Shown here: positions 5,870 through 8,122 of the stretch, one piece after another
Layout: each line of letters begins with the position of its first letter
How positions within the stretch are numbered: the stretch's first letter is position 1
Assembly: GCA_945947925.1 (NCBI GenBank)
Contig: CAMEZU010000070.1
Location: forward strand, 1 to 8,122
DNA length: 8,122 bases
Source of the DNA: an uncultured Verrucomicrobiota bacterium
GTDB taxonomy: Bacteria; Verrucomicrobiota; Kiritimatiellia; RFP12; UBA1067
Reading direction: 5' to 3'
The notes under the pieces: generated by a model
Seen by the model: only the letters and a program-made list of their open reading frames with translations
What the model was told of the DNA's origin: nothing
Database searches by the model: none
Position numbers and translations under genes: made by a program

Positions 5870-7549
5870 TCACGGTGCCTTGGCGACGGGGTGGAGCTGG
5901 GCGGGTTTGAGGTTCGGCCGGCCTTCGATGGCCTTGGTCGCCTGCACCTTGAGGTAGCGCGCGGATGTCGGATTGAAGCGAATCGCCTGCATCACGGGAT
6001 TCGCGCGCAGGTTGCCGAATTCGCCTTCGGACACCTTCTCCCAGCTTTTGCCGTCCGCACTGACGGACGCGACGTAGCCCGACGTCATCCCGACGAAGCC
6101 GCCCGCCTGGGGCTCGTAGTCGAAGCCCTCGACCGAAACGGCCTTGCCGAAGTCGGCGACAACGGTGTTTTTGCCGACGGACGAGAACCGGAGCGCCTTC
6201 CGGGGATAGCGGGACGTCTGGGCGGCTGCGGCGATTTCCTTGCCCGCGAAGTCCGCGACATTCGGAACGACGCGCAGCGTAAAGCCCCTGAGCGCGGGCT
6301 TGCCTTCGCACGCTTCGGCGACGAAGGCGACGGACTTCGCCGTCACCGGCGCGAAGCGCGCGATGCGGCAGTTGCCGACCTGGGGACCGCGGGCGATGAC
6401 GGTACCGTCCGCCTCGAGACGCCACGCGCCGATGCGCATGCCGCCCTTCGCCAAGTTCTCGCGGATCTCGACCGCGCTGAAGGTGCGGGCCTCGGGGAGC
6501 GTGAGCGTGACCGTCATCCCGTCCCCGCTCTTCGCGAACTTCGCCCCCTTGGACACGTCGGACGCCTTGTAGGCGCGCACGTAGGCGCCGAACTCCTTCA
6601 GGCGCTGCACGTCGCCCGCGTCAAGGAGTCCGTCCTTGTTCGGCGCCAGGCCGAGGTCGAGGACGCCGCCACGGCCGACAGACTCGAAGTAGCGGTCGAC
6701 GAGCGTCTGAAGAGGCTTCGCCTGGTCGTTCTTGTGCCAGAACCACGTGCGGCGGAGGGGGGTGTCGGCCTCGGGGGGACAGAAGTACTGCTTGCCGTCC
6801 CGCTCGCGGTAGAACTTGTAGTCCTCGGCCACGATGCCCTTCTCGTTGAACGGCCAGCTGACCGTGCGGTCTGTCACGTACCCGCTGAATGCGACCGCGT
6901 TCTTGCTCTTCTTGAAGAGTGTCTCGAGGAGCAGCCCCGACTTGTAGTAGACCTCCGCGCCGCCCGGGAGCTTGCGCTTTTCCTTCGCGCCGCCATACCA
7001 GCCGTCGCCGCCGTTCGCGCCGTCCAGCCAGATTTCAGTGATCGGTCCGTAATTGTCCATGAGGTCCGCCCACTGCGCGTGGAAATAGTTGACGTACGCG
7101 GGTCGCGCGTACTCGGCGTGATGGCGGTCCCACGGCGACAGGTAGGCCGCGAACTCAAGTCCCGCCGCATGCGTCGCCGCGCGCACCTCCTTGACGAGGT
7201 CGCCCTTGCCGCCCTTCCACGGCGTGTTCGCGATCGTGTAGTCGGGATTGAGCTTCGACGGCCAAAGGCAGAAGCCGTCGTGGTGCTTGCAGACGAGGAT
7301 GATGCGCTTGACGCCGCCCGCCTTGGCGGCCTCGACCCACTGGCGCGCGTCGAGCTTCGTCGGATTGAAGATCGACGGCGGCGTATCGCCGTAGCCCCAC
7401 TCCTTGTCCGCATAGGTGTTGAGTCCGTAATGGACGATCGCAACAATCTCCTGATCGAGGAAATGCTGCACGGCGGGCGTCGGCTCAACCGCCGCAAAGG
7501 CGACGGAGGCGAATGCCGTCAGGGTCATGCCTAATGCAATCCGCTTCAT
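5870..7549 (-). CDS. Secreted GH29 alpha-L-fucosidase (alpha-1,3/1,4 type) with C-terminal F5/8-type domain
   Basis: This 559-residue exported enzyme is predicted to release alpha-1,3/1,4-linked fucose with retention. MKRIALGM...ASVAFA is a signal peptide with cleavage likely after AFA (about residue 19). The TIM barrel covers roughly residues 25-330. It shows the GH29 hallmarks VHYGLNTYADKEWG, KHHDGFCLWPS (HHD at 89-91), AYLSPWDRH and EIWLDGANG. D176 in the last is the expected nucleophile. By comparison with the GNE motif of the Lewis-type subfamily (GH29-B), E236 in PFNEKG is the probable acid/base; E260 in PPEAD is another conserved active-site residue. GVLDLGLAPNKDGLL closes the barrel. 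Residues 335-430 form a beta-sandwich linker domain. About 435-545 is an F5/8 type C/CBM32-like domain (VVADFGKAVSVEGFDYEPQ, SADGKSWEK, ARYLKVQA) that may bind galactosides. The start at 7549 rather than GTG 7555 rests on ribosome-binding-site spacing. The acid/base assignment is the least certain point. Confidence 0.94.
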   Translation of the reverse strand: MKRIALGMTLTAFASVAFAAVEPTPAVQHFLDQEIVAIVHYGLNTYADKEWGYGDTPPSIFNPTKLDARQWVEAAKAGGVKRIILVCKHHDGFCLWPSKLNPDYTIANTPWKGGKGDLVKEVRAATHAAGLEFAAYLSPWDRHHAEYARPAYVNYFHAQWADLMDNYGPITEIWLDGANGGDGWYGGAKEKRKLPGGAEVYYKSGLLLETLFKKSKNAVAFSGYVTDRTVSWPFNEKGIVAEDYKFYRERDGKQYFCPPEADTPLRRTWFWHKNDQAKPLQTLVDRYFESVGRGGVLDLGLAPNKDGLLDAGDVQRLKEFGAYVRAYKASDVSKGAKFAKSGDGMTVTLTLPEARTFSAVEIRENLAKGGMRIGAWRLEADGTVIARGPQVGNCRIARFAPVTAKSVAFVAEACEGKPALRGFTLRVVPNVADFAGKEIAAAAQTSRYPRKALRFSSVGKNTVVADFGKAVSVEGFDYEPQAGGFVGMTSGYVASVSADGKSWEKVSEGEFGNLRANPVMQAIRFNPTSARYLKVQATKAIEGRPNLKPAQLHPVAKAP

Positions 7550-7551
7550 CT

Positions 7552-8122
7552 TCACTTCCTCCCCGCAACCTTCGGTGTGACGGTCCGCTTCTCGCCGTTG
7601 ACGAGGACGGCGACCGGCCTGGGTTTCTTCTCCGACGTCGTGAGGACGAAGCTTTCGACCTTGCCGTCCTTCCAGGACATGTCCACGGTGACATTGCCGC
7701 GGGCGCGGATGCCCTTCACGGACCCCGTCTTCCAGGCCGGCGGAAGCGCCGGGAGAAGCTCGATCTGACCCGCGTGCGACTGCACGAGGATTTCGCTCAT
7801 GCCGCCCGTCATGCCGTAGGTGCCGTCCATTTGCATCGGCGGATGGTTGCCGAAGAGATTGTCAAGGCAATTCCAGCGGATGTAGCTCTGCACCATCTCG
7901 TAGGCGCGGTCGGCCTTGTGGAAGCGCGCCCAGAGCGCGGTGCGCCAGGGCCACGTCCAGCTGCGCCGGTTGTCGCCGCCGCAGCCGCGCAGGTCAAGGG
8001 ACTTCTCCGCAGCGGGAATGAGGTCCTTCGTATTCGGCTGGTTCCAGAGCATCGTGCCCGGGAAGACGCCGATGAGGTGCGACGTGTGACGGTGTCCGCT
8101 CACCATCTGCGGACGGTCCTCG
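7552..8122 (-). CDS. GH95 alpha-L-fucosidase, C-terminal 189 residues (5' end outside window)
   Basis: The reading frame is open to the window edge, so the 5' part (most of the usual 750-800 residues of GH95) is missing; the ATG at 8106 is internal. GH95 enzymes are inverting fucosidases, typically acting on Fuc-alpha-1,2-Gal. Seen here: HRHTSHL followed by FPG, matching the family's HRHVSHL...PG segment of the (alpha/alpha)6 barrel; WPWRTALWARF near WKINLWARL; then NHPPMQMDGTYG, matching the family's HPPFQIDGNFG. The Asp of that motif (codon 7825-7827) should be the residue equivalent to D766 of Bifidobacterium AfcA, which activates the catalytic Asn. IELLPALPPAW and a short beta-domain (GSVKGIRARG, then SWKDGKV) end the protein, as is usual. 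The general acid Glu and catalytic Asn residues lie upstream and cannot be checked. The stop is 2 bp before the GH29 start, so the two fucosidases are almost certainly co-transcribed. Confidence 0.93.
   Translation of the reverse strand, partial: EDRPQMVSGHRHTSHLIGVFPGTMLWNQPNTKDLIPAAEKSLDLRGCGGDNRRSWTWPWRTALWARFHKADRAYEMVQSYIRWNCLDNLFGNHPPMQMDGTYGMTGGMSEILVQSHAGQIELLPALPPAWKTGSVKGIRARGNVTVDMSWKDGKVESFVLTTSEKKPRPVAVLVNGEKRTVTPKVAGRK
7558..7564 (-). promoter_or_regulatory. Ribosome binding site of the GH29 gene (decides the start)
   Basis: The minus strand reads GGGGAGG, inside the last codons of the GH95 gene. It lies 8 nt before the ATG at 7549 but only 2 nt before an in-frame GTG at 7555. 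The normal spacing favours the ATG, giving a 2-bp gap to the GH95 stop. The GTG alternative would form a GTGA start/stop overlap. Confidence 0.75.

Noticed and set aside
5891..7534. A 547-codon plus-strand open frame antisense to GH29
   Set aside because: It mirrors the GH29 gene almost end to end, its product is Arg/Leu/Val-rich with no family features, and such frames arise from high-GC codon bias on the opposite strand.

Overview
The window is a compact, one-strand block of secreted carbohydrate-degrading genes. All four recognisable genes lie on the minus strand, so transcription runs from position 8122 towards position 1. In that order they are: the 3' end of a GH95 alpha-L-fucosidase gene (7552-8122, cut by the window edge); a complete GH29 alpha-L-fucosidase with a C-terminal F5/8-type (CBM32-like) domain (5870-7549); a very large secreted beta-solenoid protein of 1394 residues (1639-5823); and a complete GH20 beta-hexosaminidase-like enzyme (99-1496). 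The three complete proteins begin with clear signal peptides. The spacers are 2, 46 and 142 bp, which fits one transcription unit, possibly with extra control before the GH20 gene.

Inferred function: GH95 enzymes typically remove alpha-1,2-fucose, GH29 enzymes of the type seen here alpha-1,3/1,4-fucose, and GH20 enzymes beta-linked GlcNAc or GalNAc (or lacto-N-biose in one branch). Together these would strip fucosylated N-acetylhexosamine-containing glycans such as mucin O-glycans, blood-group or Lewis structures, or milk oligosaccharides. The giant protein has a LamG/concanavalin-like N-terminal region, an unassigned beta-rich middle region, and a long solenoid with autotransporter-associated-strand-like (PATR-like) and tandem repeats. 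It has no recognisable outer-membrane barrel and no recognised catalytic domain. It could be a surface adhesin, glycan-capture protein or scaffold working with the enzymes, but that is inference.

Organism: GGAGG-type ribosome binding sites, Gram-negative-style signal peptides, a GC-rich sequence, no SusC/SusD pair in the window, and a giant LamG plus PATR-like protein beside fucosidases suggest a PVC-group bacterium (Kiritimatiellota, Verrucomicrobiota or Lentisphaerota), plausibly from an animal gut. This is a judgement from style of gene content; no phylogenetic marker is present.

Non-coding sequence is limited. The 142-bp spacer (1497-1638) carries two perfect inverted repeats (10 bp and 11 bp arms) and a competing pairing. 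The 98-bp 3' flank of the GH20 gene carries a 7-bp-stem hairpin. I see no tRNA, rRNA, CRISPR array, insertion sequence or attachment site.
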